A stretch of 64,000 nt of DNA from Marinobacterium lacunae (GTDB lineage: Bacteria; Pseudomonadota; Gammaproteobacteria; Pseudomonadales; Balneatricaceae). Position numbers and translations under genes: made by a program. Location of the stretch: the NCBI RefSeq assembly GCF_000705555.1, contig NZ_JMQN01000011.1:62001-126000 (forward strand), in the 5' to 3' direction. This document shows, one piece after another, positions 46,392 to 55,527 of the stretch. The stretch's first letter is position 1. Every line of letters starts with the position of its first letter. The notes under the pieces were generated by a model, which saw only the letters and a program-made list of their open reading frames with translations, made no database searches and was not told where the DNA came from.

Positions 46392-47894
46392 TTAAGCTAC
46401 GCCCTTCCATTGCTTCCACCGCTTCTCGTCCGGCGATCCCTTGATATCCAGGTTGTCTGCGCCCAGATTCATCTTGTAGTACTCGCCCAAGACCTGCTCG
46501 ACACCGGGACCTCCGCAGTTGCCTTGGAAGATCTGGTGTACCGGCAGCCAGGACTGCACAAACTTCTCCGGTTCATCCTTGAAGATGTCGCAGCAACCAT
46601 CCGAGCAGAAGTGGTAACGCTCGCCCTTGTAGACGGTGTCGCGGTAGGAGATCTGGGTTGGATCGCTCATCTCGGTGAACAGCATCGGGATCTGGCAGGT
46701 GGTGCACAGCTGCGGCAGCGCCTTGGTGTAGAAACGCTTACCCTCAGCCTCCAGCTTGCGCGCCAGCTCCCAGCGCGGGCGGTAGTACTTGTCGAAGGTG
46801 TCGGGGTACTTCTCGCTCAGCCAGTCCATCTCTTCGTCGGTGGGGATCCAGGTATGGAAACCGGCGGCATGACCGTGGGTATAGAAGGTCCACCAGGTCT
46901 GATGAGAGACATGCTCCTTCTCTTTGTCGATCAGCTCGGCATACTTGGGCATGGTGATCCCATATCGGGCCAGATCCTTGAACAGGGCGCCCCCGGCCTC
47001 TTCGAAGTAGACCTCCCAGGCCTCTTTCCAGCTCATCACCTTGTTGGGCAGCATGTAGTCCATCATCATCCCCACCAGACTGAGCAGGCGGGTGCCACGC
47101 CAGAACCACTTGTCGATCCACTTCTGCACGATCGGCACGTTGTCCTCATGCTGCTCGAGCAGGAATTTGATCACCTCGAGCCCTAACGTCATATGGCGCG
47201 CCTCGTCGGACTGCGCGGAGAAGCCGAAGGTCACCGTGGCCATATCGCCGTTGTAGGCGGCCCCGGACATGAAGGGTACGAACAGCAGGTTGGTCAGCAC
47301 GTATTCGAAGCTGAAGCCGATAGCAACGAGGAATTCGAACGGGCCTGCACTGCGCGCATCGTGGAAGAAGGAGGTGGGCACCGACAGGTACCAGACGCGG
47401 TCCTGCATGTGCGACCAGTTCTGGAAGCCATCGAAGAACTTGTTGTAGTGGCTCATGGCATGAACCTGGGTCTGCACGTGACGCAGCTCATCCAGCGACT
47501 GCATCTGGCAGGCCACTCGGGCACCGACGCCGCCGTATTGGCGACCGATATGGGCAAAGCCCTGATGGGCCTGATACTCCTGCGGTGAGATACCGGTCAG
47601 GAACAGTTTGATCGCGTTAACGTAGCGCGGGTCGGAGACATTGAGCTGACCGTTGTTCTGGGCAAAAGCGTCGAAGATGGCGTAGAGCTTCTTCTCCTTC
47701 TCGGACTGGTATTTCCAGTAGGCATCCATAGTCAGGCGGAAGGGGTCTTCCCACTTGGACCAGTCGGTGATTTTGATCCCCTCGAACTCTTCGAACGGAA
47801 ACGCCGCTTTGCGATCCTGATAGGAGAACTCCCAATCCAGATCGCGCGTCAGCAGGCTGTATTTGTCTTTAAGACTCAGTTTTTTCGCGGCCAT
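46392..47894 (-). CDS. dmpN: Phenol hydroxylase P3, catalytic diiron subunit
   Basis: A 500-residue alpha subunit of a bacterial multicomponent monooxygenase. Two carboxylate-bridged iron motifs are visible, DELRHVQTQ near residue 140 and DEARHMTLG near 237. A YHS-type segment with paired Cys (HFCSDGCCDIF) lies near the C-terminus. It hydroxylates phenol to catechol. AAAGG precedes the ATG. Confidence 0.95.
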   Translation of the reverse strand: MAAKKLSLKDKYSLLTRDLDWEFSYQDRKAAFPFEEFEGIKITDWSKWEDPFRLTMDAYWKYQSEKEKKLYAIFDAFAQNNGQLNVSDPRYVNAIKLFLTGISPQEYQAHQGFAHIGRQYGGVGARVACQMQSLDELRHVQTQVHAMSHYNKFFDGFQNWSHMQDRVWYLSVPTSFFHDARSAGPFEFLVAIGFSFEYVLTNLLFVPFMSGAAYNGDMATVTFGFSAQSDEARHMTLGLEVIKFLLEQHEDNVPIVQKWIDKWFWRGTRLLSLVGMMMDYMLPNKVMSWKEAWEVYFEEAGGALFKDLARYGITMPKYAELIDKEKEHVSHQTWWTFYTHGHAAGFHTWIPTDEEMDWLSEKYPDTFDKYYRPRWELARKLEAEGKRFYTKALPQLCTTCQIPMLFTEMSDPTQISYRDTVYKGERYHFCSDGCCDIFKDEPEKFVQSWLPVHQIFQGNCGGPGVEQVLGEYYKMNLGADNLDIKGSPDEKRWKQWKGVA

Positions 47895-47928
47895 TGCGGT
47901 TTACCTTTTTATTCTGTTTTAACGCCGG

Positions 47929-48198
47929 TTATACGTTCCAGGTCAGGCTCAGCTGATCGTCGTCCTCGTCGACGTTGCCACCGAGCGTGATCAGATTCAG
48001 GTGCAACTCCGGTACCTCCCAATCACGCCCCAGCTTCTCCTCCACCGTTTCACGCTTGACCACCAGATGGCCCTCGGCCTCAATGCGGATCATCGCCGGG
48101 TTGTGTATAACCGTGACCTCCGGGTTGTCCTCTTCGATCGCCTCGACGATGTAGCGGGAGACGTCGTTGTCCTGCAGTGCGATATAAACTTTTGACAT
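47929..48198 (-). CDS. dmpM: Phenol hydroxylase P2 effector (coupling) protein
   Basis: An 89-residue protein starting at MSKVYIAL with GAGGAG 8 bases upstream. It is of the DmpM family: no cofactor motifs and length close to 89-90. It binds the hydroxylase and couples electron flow to substrate hydroxylation. It is 11 bases after dmpL and 34 before dmpN. Confidence 0.92.
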   Translation of the reverse strand: MSKVYIALQDNDVSRYIVEAIEEDNPEVTVIHNPAMIRIEAEGHLVVKRETVEEKLGRDWEVPELHLNLITLGGNVDEDDDQLSLTWNV

Positions 48199-48209
48199 GG
48201 AGTTGCTCC

Positions 48210-49205
48210 TCACTGGATACCGGCTTTCGCCACACGTTTGTCGAGTACAGCCAGCGCTTCACTCAACGCATCGCCCTTGTGAGAGCCGCCCAGCATCTCC
48301 TCGGCCAACGGGGCCAACGCCTCGGCGGCCTTACCGCGCCAGCTTTCGATCCATCCGGCCATCAGCGTGCGGTTGGCATCGGATTCGGCAGCAGCTGTCT
48401 TGGTCACCGCATCGACCCAGCGGGTGGTGTCTTTGCTCCACTCCTGCATGAACTCGGTGAGCATGGCGATATCCTGGCCGCCCTTAGCGGTCAGCTTCTG
48501 GTCGAGCTGGTTGTAAAACAGCTCGCCGATCAGGGTGTCGATCACCAGATCCTGGGCCAGGAACAACTCGAACCAGTCCTGAGTCACCAGAGTTTCTTCA
48601 CACAGTGCACGCATCCCCTGCCAGACCGGCTCATCCATCCACAGCGCCTTGGCCTGTTTCAGCGCATCGCCACTGTTGCCATCCAGCATCAGGCCGATGC
48701 GCGACAGGTACTGGGCGATACCCAGACGATCCATCCCGTTGAACAGCAGCGCCTGGGTGATCGCGGTGCCGTAGCCATAGGCGGTGCCGTACATGTTGTT
48801 GAGGTTGGCGGTATGCTCAACATGGCGTAGCGGCACCAGATAACGCACCACCTCGGCGCGCACCTCATCACTGAGGCTGGCCACCAGATTGCGCTTGTCG
48901 AAGAAGGCGTAGTTACTCTCGGCCACCTCCTGCATCTTGGCGCGCTGCTGCACGTAGGTGCCGTAGTAGAACTGGCGTGGATCCTTGAACGCATACCAAT
49001 CCGACATCACCAGTGCCGTGCGGCTCGGATCGTTCAGCTCATGCTCGGGGTCCCAATAGGGGCGGTAGTGGAAGTTGGTCTCGGCCTGAACGTCGTAGGT
49101 CGCTTCCTGATAGCGGGTGGCCGGCTTGTCACCGAAGCGCTGTTCGATATGCGCGAAGGTATTGCGTACCGGTTCCAGCGTTGAGGTTTTGATTTCAATG
49201 GTCAT
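48210..49205 (-). CDS. dmpL: Phenol hydroxylase P1, beta subunit
   Basis: A 331-residue beta subunit with the ferritin-like fold. It has YQEATYDVQAETNFHYRPYWDPE near residue 37 and LRHVEHTANLNNMYGTAYGYGTAI near 125. It lacks the iron-binding set of DmpN. It assembles with DmpN and DmpO. GGGA is upstream of the ATG. It lies 72 bases after dmpK. Confidence 0.94.
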   Translation of the reverse strand: MTIEIKTSTLEPVRNTFAHIEQRFGDKPATRYQEATYDVQAETNFHYRPYWDPEHELNDPSRTALVMSDWYAFKDPRQFYYGTYVQQRAKMQEVAESNYAFFDKRNLVASLSDEVRAEVVRYLVPLRHVEHTANLNNMYGTAYGYGTAITQALLFNGMDRLGIAQYLSRIGLMLDGNSGDALKQAKALWMDEPVWQGMRALCEETLVTQDWFELFLAQDLVIDTLIGELFYNQLDQKLTAKGGQDIAMLTEFMQEWSKDTTRWVDAVTKTAAAESDANRTLMAGWIESWRGKAAEALAPLAEEMLGGSHKGDALSEALAVLDKRVAKAGIQ

Positions 49206-49277
49206 TGAACTCTATCCCAGCTGATTTGTTGTTATTGGGGTGATCGTGTTTTGGAACGTGTCGGTTAAGCCTGAAGA

Positions 49278-49583
49278 TCAGGTGCGGGCGTGGTTGGTCG
49301 CCATCAGCGTCTCTTCGCCGTAGCGCCACTTCTGCATTTCGCTGTCCACTGCCGCGATCTGTTCGAGCGTCATGTGCACGACAGCGTTGATCTCACAGAA
49401 CTTCTTAAATGCGCCGTGTGGCAGCACCAGTTCGACAAAGAGGCTCGGATCGCCAATGGCGAAATCGAATTCGACGAAGCGGGCATCGGGCTCGCTGCGG
49501 ACCCGGATATATTTGATCCGGGGATCGAAGGCATCGCGTTGGGGGGCGTTGCCGTTGACGGGGCGTAGTGTTGGTCGGCTCAT
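49278..49583 (-). CDS. dmpK: Phenol hydroxylase assembly protein
   Basis: A 101-residue protein starting at MSRPTLRP; the open frame continues through the promoter to 49700 but that part is not coding. It has KYIRVRSEPDARFVEFDFAIGDPSLFVELVLPH, the DmpK family segment. DmpK is not needed for catalysis and is thought to help iron insertion. It is the first gene of the dmp operon. The ribosome site is weak (GAGA). Confidence 0.9.
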   Translation of the reverse strand: MSRPTLRPVNGNAPQRDAFDPRIKYIRVRSEPDARFVEFDFAIGDPSLFVELVLPHGAFKKFCEINAVVHMTLEQIAAVDSEMQKWRYGEETLMATNHART

Positions 49584-49638
49584 CGTTTTTGTTCTCGTTG
49601 TCGATGGGGCTGAAACTCCAGCTTTCGCTTTCCCTATC

Positions 49639-49653
49639 GCAACGGCCATGCCA
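49639..49653 (-). promoter_or_regulatory. Sigma-54 (-24/-12) promoter of dmpKLMNOP
   Basis: On the minus strand TGGCATGGCCGTTGC fits TGGCAY-N5-TTGC with the correct GG-N10-GC spacing. The predicted start near 49626 is about 43 bases before the dmpK ATG. Confidence 0.85.
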
Positions 49654-49787
49654 GCGCGCGCAACAACGCCCTCAACATCGCAACAAAAACCGAATATCAC
49701 GTTGTTTTTAAATGTCTTTTATTTTATTTCAGGCAAGTTTTAGCGATCCAAACCATATTTCGGGGTGTCGTGAGATAAGGTGCGACC

Positions 49788-49835
49788 TAAGCAAATGATT
49801 AAATTTATAAACGGGGAATTTGATCATTTGCTGAG
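49788..49835. promoter_or_regulatory. Putative DmpR upstream activating site for dmpK
   Basis: An inverted repeat: AGCAAATGATTAAATT (49790-49805) and AATTTGATCATTTGCT (49817-49832) match at 15 of 16 positions as reverse complements. Each arm resembles the XylR/DmpR site type TTGATCAATTGCTCAA. The centre is about 185 bp upstream of the predicted dmpK start. Confidence 0.7.
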
Positions 49836-49971
49836 ATGTCGGGCAGAAAAAAACAGTGCCACCAAAGCCTAACGCTCTGCCCCCTTCCATTAATCGCCAA
49901 AATCATTCAAGAATAAAAAGGTGTCCCGATAAACGCTCCGTCAGGAGCTCTGGCCGGTATAAAAACAAACA

Positions 49972-51684
49972 ATGGCTATAGACAACGATCTACATCTTCC
50001 CGAGCAGGAAGACCTACTCTCGCAAATCCGTTTCGACAGCGAGCACGGAAAAATCTGGTTCAACGAGCAGCGCATGCTGATGATCCATTCCAGCGTCATG
50101 GGCCTGCTGCGCAAGGAGCTGGTTGAGACGCTCGGCGTCGAGCGCGCCCGTGGTTTCCTGATCCGTTTTGGATATCACTCCGGCTGGAAAGATGCGGAGC
50201 TGGTCAGAAAGGTTCGCCCCAATGCACCGCCCCACGAGGCGTTCTTTGTCGGGCCCCAACTGCACAACATCAAGGGGATGGTCCGCGTAGAACCCGTTGA
50301 GCTTGATTTCGACGTGGATAGCGGCAAGTTCCACGGTGTTTTTGACTGGTTCGACTCATATGAAGCGGAGGTACACCTGCACGATTTCGGTGTCTCCGAC
50401 CACCCGATCTGCTGGACGCTGATCGGTTACGCCAGCGGATATACAACCTATTACATGGGCCGGAGAATCATCTTCAAGGAGACACAATGTGCCGCGGCCG
50501 GGGCTGATCATTGCCGCATTGAGGGACGCCCACTGGAGGAGTGGGACAACCACGCAGAACTGGAGCGTTACCTGATGCCGGATCCGATTGCCGAGGAGCT
50601 GTTTGCACTTCGATCCGAGCTCAGTGAACTGCGTGAGAACTTCGTCAACCTGGATCAGGACGATGCACTGCTGATCAACTCGGTGGGACGCTCGGGCGCC
50701 TTTCGCAACGTCTGCAACCTGATCCGCCGCGCCTCCACCAGCCGGGTCACCGTATTGCTGCAGGGCGAGACCGGTGTCGGCAAGGAGGTCGTTGCACGCG
50801 GCCTACACGAAAGCTCGGAGCGCGCCGACAAACCGTTCGTCGCCGTCAACTGCGCCTGCATCCCCCCGGAGCTGATCGAGGCGGAACTGTTCGGTGTCGA
50901 AAAAGGTGCCTATACCGGCGCCACCCAGTCCCGCGAGGGTAAATTCGAGCGCGCCAATCACGGCACTATTTTCCTTGATGAGGTGGTCGAACTTCCCCCT
51001 CGTGCTCAGGCCGCACTACTGCGGGTATTGCAGGAAAGCGAGTTTGAACGCGTCGGCGATACCCGCACCCGTCGCATCGATGTGCGTGTCGTGGCGGCAG
51101 CCAACGAGGATCTTGAGGAGGCGGTCAGCAAGGGTAAATTCCGCGCCGACCTGTTTTACCGGCTCAATGTCTATCCGGTGCATATCCCGCCGCTGCGCGA
51201 TCGCACCGAAGATATCCCGCTGCTGATCAACCACTTTCTCAACAAGTACAACAACCTCTACCACAAGCGCACACTGGGGGTTTCCGACCGGGCGCTGAAC
51301 TCGCTGCTGAACTACAAGTGGCCGGGCAATATCCGTGAACTGGAAAACATGATCGAGCGGGGCGTAATACTCACCGACAACAACCACACCATCGACATGG
51401 AGTCGTTTTTCCCCTCCCTGTCAGAACCAAGCCACCCGCTGAATGTGATCAATAAGAGCGGAAAACTGGCCTGTGACAAAGGCGCTCTCGGCACAACAGT
51501 CGCGGGGGATTCCAACCTGCCCGCCCAATTGCTGCAGGAGGGATTCAGTCTGGAGGGGCTTGAACAGAAGCTGATACGGGAGGCGATGGCACAATCCTCC
51601 GGCAACATATCCGCCGCCGCACGCCGGCTCGGTATGACCCGGCCGCAACTCGCCTACCGCATCAAAAAGTTCGAGGAGAGCTAA
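49972..51684 (+). CDS. dmpR: Sigma-54-dependent phenol sensor/activator (DmpR/MopR type)
   Basis: A 570-residue regulator. The N-terminal V4R sensor domain has the full zinc set C147, E170, C173, C181 and the phenol-pocket residues H98 and W126, aligning with MopR C155/E178/C181/C189 and H106/W134 by a constant offset of 8. The AAA+ domain follows (GETGVGKE, GAYTGA, TIFLDEV), then a C-terminal Fis-type helix (NISAAARRLGMTRPQLAYRIKKF). It would bind phenol and activate the two sigma-54 promoters described here. It is divergent from dmpK. No strong ribosome site is seen. Confidence 0.93.
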   Translation: MAIDNDLHLPEQEDLLSQIRFDSEHGKIWFNEQRMLMIHSSVMGLLRKELVETLGVERARGFLIRFGYHSGWKDAELVRKVRPNAPPHEAFFVGPQLHNIKGMVRVEPVELDFDVDSGKFHGVFDWFDSYEAEVHLHDFGVSDHPICWTLIGYASGYTTYYMGRRIIFKETQCAAAGADHCRIEGRPLEEWDNHAELERYLMPDPIAEELFALRSELSELRENFVNLDQDDALLINSVGRSGAFRNVCNLIRRASTSRVTVLLQGETGVGKEVVARGLHESSERADKPFVAVNCACIPPELIEAELFGVEKGAYTGATQSREGKFERANHGTIFLDEVVELPPRAQAALLRVLQESEFERVGDTRTRRIDVRVVAAANEDLEEAVSKGKFRADLFYRLNVYPVHIPPLRDRTEDIPLLINHFLNKYNNLYHKRTLGVSDRALNSLLNYKWPGNIRELENMIERGVILTDNNHTIDMESFFPSLSEPSHPLNVINKSGKLACDKGALGTTVAGDSNLPAQLLQEGFSLEGLEQKLIREAMAQSSGNISAAARRLGMTRPQLAYRIKKFEES

Positions 51685-51762
51685 GGCCGCTGTCAGTGGT
51701 GAGCAAAGAGGCGTAAAATTGCGCCTTTGCATTTTGCACCCGCCGACGACCGAATATCCGAA

Positions 51763-52482
51763 ATGAACCTGATACTGCTGTTTGACGAGGACTTTATCGC
51801 CCCCGACCGGGTCCGTCTGCACGATAGGCGTCTCACCCATATGCTGGAGGTTCACAAGCCCGAAGTCGGCGAGCAGCTAAGGGTCGGCCTGCTGAACGGC
51901 GCGATAGGACTGGGTCGGGTCCTCTCTCTGTCCGCTCATGAGGCCGAGCTTCAGGTCGAACTGGACAGGGAACCACCGGCGCCTCTGCCTCTGACGTTGA
52001 TACTGGCGCTCCCACGTCCCAAAATGCTCAAGCGCACCTTGCAGACCGTGGCCACCATGGGTGTAAAAGAGCTCTGGCTGATCAACTCCTACCGTGTAGA
52101 TAAAAGCTACTGGAGCTCGCCCCTGCTTTCGGAACAAAGTATCCGTGAACACCTGTTGCTGGGGCTCGAACAGGCCGGTGATACCCACCTGCCCGAGGTG
52201 CATCTGCGCAAGCGCTTCAAACCCTTTGTTGAAGACGAACTGCCCGCTATCTGCACAGGCAAACGCGCGCTGCTGGCCCACCCCTATAACGCATCCCCCT
52301 GCCCGGCACCGGCTGACGAACCTACTGTGCTGGCAGTCGGTCCAGAGGGCGGCTTCATCCAATACGAAGTTGAAAAAATGCTTGAGGCGGGGCTGTCGCC
52401 GATACATCTGGGCCCTCGAATACTGCGTGTTGAAACGGCAGTCCCGGTTCTGTTGGCAAAGCTCTTTCCATTACCAACCTGA
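51763..52482 (+). CDS. rsmE: 16S rRNA m3U1498 methyltransferase (RsmE)
   Basis: A 239-residue SPOUT-family methyltransferase starting at MNLILLFD. It has PRPKMLKRTLQTVATMGVKELWLINS near residue 86, VGPEGGFIQYEVEKM near 192 and the knot-forming LGPRILRVETAVPVLLAKL end. It methylates U1498 of 16S rRNA. A gene boundary with the catabolic island appears to lie between this gene and dmpR. Confidence 0.93.
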   Translation: MNLILLFDEDFIAPDRVRLHDRRLTHMLEVHKPEVGEQLRVGLLNGAIGLGRVLSLSAHEAELQVELDREPPAPLPLTLILALPRPKMLKRTLQTVATMGVKELWLINSYRVDKSYWSSPLLSEQSIREHLLLGLEQAGDTHLPEVHLRKRFKPFVEDELPAICTGKRALLAHPYNASPCPAPADEPTVLAVGPEGGFIQYEVEKMLEAGLSPIHLGPRILRVETAVPVLLAKLFPLPT

Positions 52483-52640
52483 TGCCTGCTCACCCGGAGT
52501 ACATTCTATTGATCCAGATCAATATTTCAGTCATACGATAGAGAAGCACCGCTATCTGTGGCTCGAAAACCACACCGGATAACGCTTAAACTTGGAACGT
52601 AAATAAGAATCAGATGCACCTGCATTGACTCCCGACTTAA

Positions 52641-52660
52641 AAATGATAACAATTCGCATT
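52641..52660 (+). promoter_or_regulatory. Putative Fur box upstream of fbpA
   Basis: AAATGATAACAATTCGCATT resembles the Fur consensus (TGATAACAATTCGCA matches 12 of 15 positions of TGATAATNATTATCA). It lies 76 bases before the fbpA start. Confidence 0.6.
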
Positions 52661-52735
52661 AGGTTTTAACCGTTTGGAAACTCCATGTAGCCCAAACGGC
52701 TTATGAAATGTTTCACCGGATCAGGAGAGTAAAAC

Positions 52736-53761
52736 GTGACTATTCGAAAAGCCCTGCTTTCAGCCGCTATCCTTGGCTCTACATTTGGCACCGCCGCACA
52801 GGCTGAAGAGGTCAATGTCTACTCTTTCCGTCAGGAGTTTCTGCTCAAGCCCTTGCTGGAAGCGTTTACTGCCGATACCGGCATCAAGGTCAATGTAGTG
52901 TTCGCCAACAAGGGCCTCCTGGAGCGTATCGAGCACGAAGGCCGCAATACACCGGCTGACCTGCTGCTCACGGCCGATATCGGCCCGCTGTACGATGCCG
53001 TGGAGCGCGATCTGGTTGTACCGATCAAGAGCGATGTTATCGAGCGCAATGTTCCGGCCCACTTCCGGGCCGAAGATGGCAAATGGGTAGGTCTGACCAG
53101 CCGCGCCCGCATCATCTACGCCTCAAAAGAGCGCGTTAAAGAGGGCGAGATCACCCGCTACGAAGATCTGGCAGATCCCAAATGGAAAGGCCGTATCTGC
53201 ACACGCAGCGGCAAGCACACCTATAACCTGTCGCTGATCGGTTCCATGATCGCCCACCACGGTGAAGCGGAAACCGAAAAATGGCTGATGGCCGTGAAAG
53301 AGAATCTGGCACGTAAACCTCAGGGCAACGACCGCTCACAGGTCAAGGCGATCAAAGAGGGCGTGTGCGATCTGGCCCTGGGCAACAGCTATTACTACGG
53401 CAAGATGGCCACCAACGAGAAGCAGCCGGAACAGAAAGAGTGGGCCGCCTCCGCCAACTTGGTGTTCCCGAATCAGGATGATCGCGGCACTCACATGAAT
53501 ATCTCAGGTGCAGCACTGACCAAGTACGCACCGCACCCGGAAGCGGCGGTCAAACTGGTTGAGTACCTGACTCAGAAGAGTGCACAGGAACTCTATGCGC
53601 AAGCAAACTTCGAGTTCCCGGTACGCCCGAACACGCCCTGGTCCGAACTGCTCGAGGAGAAGATGAGCGGCTTCAAGGGTGATGAGATCAATCTCGGCAA
53701 GGTAGCCGCAGAGCGTGCCGCCGCAGCCAAGATGGTCGACAAGGTCGGCTTCGATAACTGA
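52736..53761 (+). CDS. fbpA: Fe(III) ABC transporter periplasmic binding protein
   Basis: A 341-residue protein, GTG-started with AGGAG upstream. The signal peptide ends near AAQA-EEVNVYS. It has FRQEFLLKPLLEAF and GNSYYYGKM, the latter with the paired Tyr residues used to bind Fe(III) in FbpA/FutA proteins. It captures ferric iron in the periplasm. It is followed 17 bases later by the permease. A Fur box lies upstream. Confidence 0.9.
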   Translation: MTIRKALLSAAILGSTFGTAAQAEEVNVYSFRQEFLLKPLLEAFTADTGIKVNVVFANKGLLERIEHEGRNTPADLLLTADIGPLYDAVERDLVVPIKSDVIERNVPAHFRAEDGKWVGLTSRARIIYASKERVKEGEITRYEDLADPKWKGRICTRSGKHTYNLSLIGSMIAHHGEAETEKWLMAVKENLARKPQGNDRSQVKAIKEGVCDLALGNSYYYGKMATNEKQPEQKEWAASANLVFPNQDDRGTHMNISGAALTKYAPHPEAAVKLVEYLTQKSAQELYAQANFEFPVRPNTPWSELLEEKMSGFKGDEINLGKVAAERAAAAKMVDKVGFDN

Positions 53762-53778
53762 TCATCCGGGGTAAAACG

Positions 53779-55470
53779 ATGAATGCCGCAGTCGATTCCG
53801 TGGTAGCCGATCCAGGTACAGGGCTCCGCCTCAGGGGTCTCATGCCGGGCTGGTACGGTGTCGGCTGGGGCACGGCGTTGCTGGTGATGCTCCCAGTGCT
53901 GGCGATTCTCTGGCTGGCACTGTTCCCAACCGAAAATATCTGGCCCCATCTGGCGTCGACTGTCCTGCCGGTTTACATCAAATCCACACTGATTCTGATG
54001 GTGGGTACTGGCGCGCTGTCCGTGGCCATTGGGGTCGGCACGGCGTGGCTGGTAACGCTTTGCAACTTTCCGGGCCGACGCCTGTTTGAATGGGCGCTGT
54101 TGCTGCCCTTTGCGATCCCGGCCTATGTCATCGCCTATATTTATACCGACCTGCTGGAATACGCAGGCCCCATACAGATCATGCTGCGTGATCTGTTTGG
54201 CTGGCAGAGCGCCCGGGATTACTGGTTCCCCGAAATACGCTCCATGGGCGGCGCAATCGCGATGCTGACACTGGTGCTGTATCCCTATGTCTATCTTCTG
54301 GCCAGGGCAAGCTTCCTTGAACAGTCGATGAGTATTCGTGACGCCAGTCGTATGCTGGGGTGCACACCCTGGCAAAGCTTTATACGCGTATCCCTGCCCA
54401 TATCCCGCCCCGCCATCGCTGTGGGGCTTTCGCTTGTTTCAATGGAGACAATCAACGATTTCGGGACGGTCGACTACTTCGCGGTCAAAAGCATGACCGC
54501 CGGCATTTATGATGCCTGGCTGAACATGGGCAACGTAGGCGCGGCCGCCCAGATCGCCAGCCTGATGATGATATTCGTGGTGCTGCTGATTACGCTTGAG
54601 CGCCTGGCACGCGCCAAGTCACGACAGTTCAGCAGTGCCGACCGCTACCGCACGATCGAGCGCTACCGGCTCTCGACGGGGCGTGCATGGGCGTGCACCC
54701 TCGCCTGCACCACTCCAGTCGTATTCGGCTTTCTGGTGCCCTTCTTAAGTCTTGTGGATATGTCGCTGGCTCATCTGGATCAGTTCACCGATAACGACTT
54801 TCTCAGCTATGCGAGCAACAGTTTTTCACTCTCCGTCAGTAGCGCGCTGCTGGCATTAAGTATCGCGATCGTACTGGCCTACAGTAAGCGACTCTACGCC
54901 AACCGCCGTTCACTGCAGTTTGCCGCGCGTATGAGCAACCTTGGCTACGCACTTCCAGGAGCGGTGCTGGCCATTGGTGTCATCGTGCCGCTGGCGGCTT
55001 TTGATAATAGCGTCGATGCTTTTATGCGCAGCCATTTCGATATCAGTACAGGGCTGCTGTTAAGCGGAACGCCGTTTGCTCTGGTATTTGCTTACTGCGT
55101 ACGCTTTCTGGCGGTATCCGGCGGCTCGGTGGATTCATCGCTTGGCAAGGTGACGCCCAACATGGATATGGCGGCCCGATCGCTCGGCGCCAATACCCTT
55201 CGCACCCTGCGCGAAGTGCATCTCCCCCTGATCAAAGGAGGGTTGCTCACAGCGCTGCTGGTGGTATTCGTCGACTGTATGAAAGAGCTGCCGGCCACAC
55301 TGATTCTGCGGCCGTTCAACTACGATACGCTGGCAACCTTTGTGTATCAGTACGCCTCGGATGAGCGCATTGAAGAGTGCTCACCCGCTGCGCTGCTGAT
55401 CGTACTGGTCGGTATCATCCCAGTTATTTTGTTGAGCCGCACCATCACAGCCACTCGCAAGAGCCGCTAA
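53779..55470 (+). CDS. fbpB: Fe(III) ABC transporter permease (fused two-domain)
   Basis: A 563-residue permease with about 12 helices in two homologous halves, each with a coupling loop (ASRMLGCTPWQSFIRVSLPISRPA near 190; AARSLGANTLRTLREVHLPLIKGG near 465). This is the FbpB/SfuB arrangement. It forms the inner-membrane channel for ferric iron. The matching ATPase is encoded on the opposite strand just downstream. Confidence 0.92.
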   Translation: MNAAVDSVVADPGTGLRLRGLMPGWYGVGWGTALLVMLPVLAILWLALFPTENIWPHLASTVLPVYIKSTLILMVGTGALSVAIGVGTAWLVTLCNFPGRRLFEWALLLPFAIPAYVIAYIYTDLLEYAGPIQIMLRDLFGWQSARDYWFPEIRSMGGAIAMLTLVLYPYVYLLARASFLEQSMSIRDASRMLGCTPWQSFIRVSLPISRPAIAVGLSLVSMETINDFGTVDYFAVKSMTAGIYDAWLNMGNVGAAAQIASLMMIFVVLLITLERLARAKSRQFSSADRYRTIERYRLSTGRAWACTLACTTPVVFGFLVPFLSLVDMSLAHLDQFTDNDFLSYASNSFSLSVSSALLALSIAIVLAYSKRLYANRRSLQFAARMSNLGYALPGAVLAIGVIVPLAAFDNSVDAFMRSHFDISTGLLLSGTPFALVFAYCVRFLAVSGGSVDSSLGKVTPNMDMAARSLGANTLRTLREVHLPLIKGGLLTALLVVFVDCMKELPATLILRPFNYDTLATFVYQYASDERIEECSPAALLIVLVGIIPVILLSRTITATRKSR

Positions 55471-55478
55471 GTAAGATC

Positions 55479-55511
55479 CCGGAAGGCTGTGAACAACGGC
55501 CAACCTTCCGG
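55479..55511. terminator. Hairpin between convergent fbpB and fbpC
   Basis: CCGGAAGG/CCTTCCGG 8-bp stem with a long loop between convergent genes. No clear U-run, so termination is uncertain. Confidence 0.4.
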
Positions 55512-55527
55512 CTATCGCGATAACGTA

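Noticed and set aside
49845-49861. TGGCAC on the minus strand upstream of dmpK as a sigma-54 promoter
   Set aside because: The next GC is 14 bases after GG instead of 10. The exact-spacing element at 49639-49653 is better placed.
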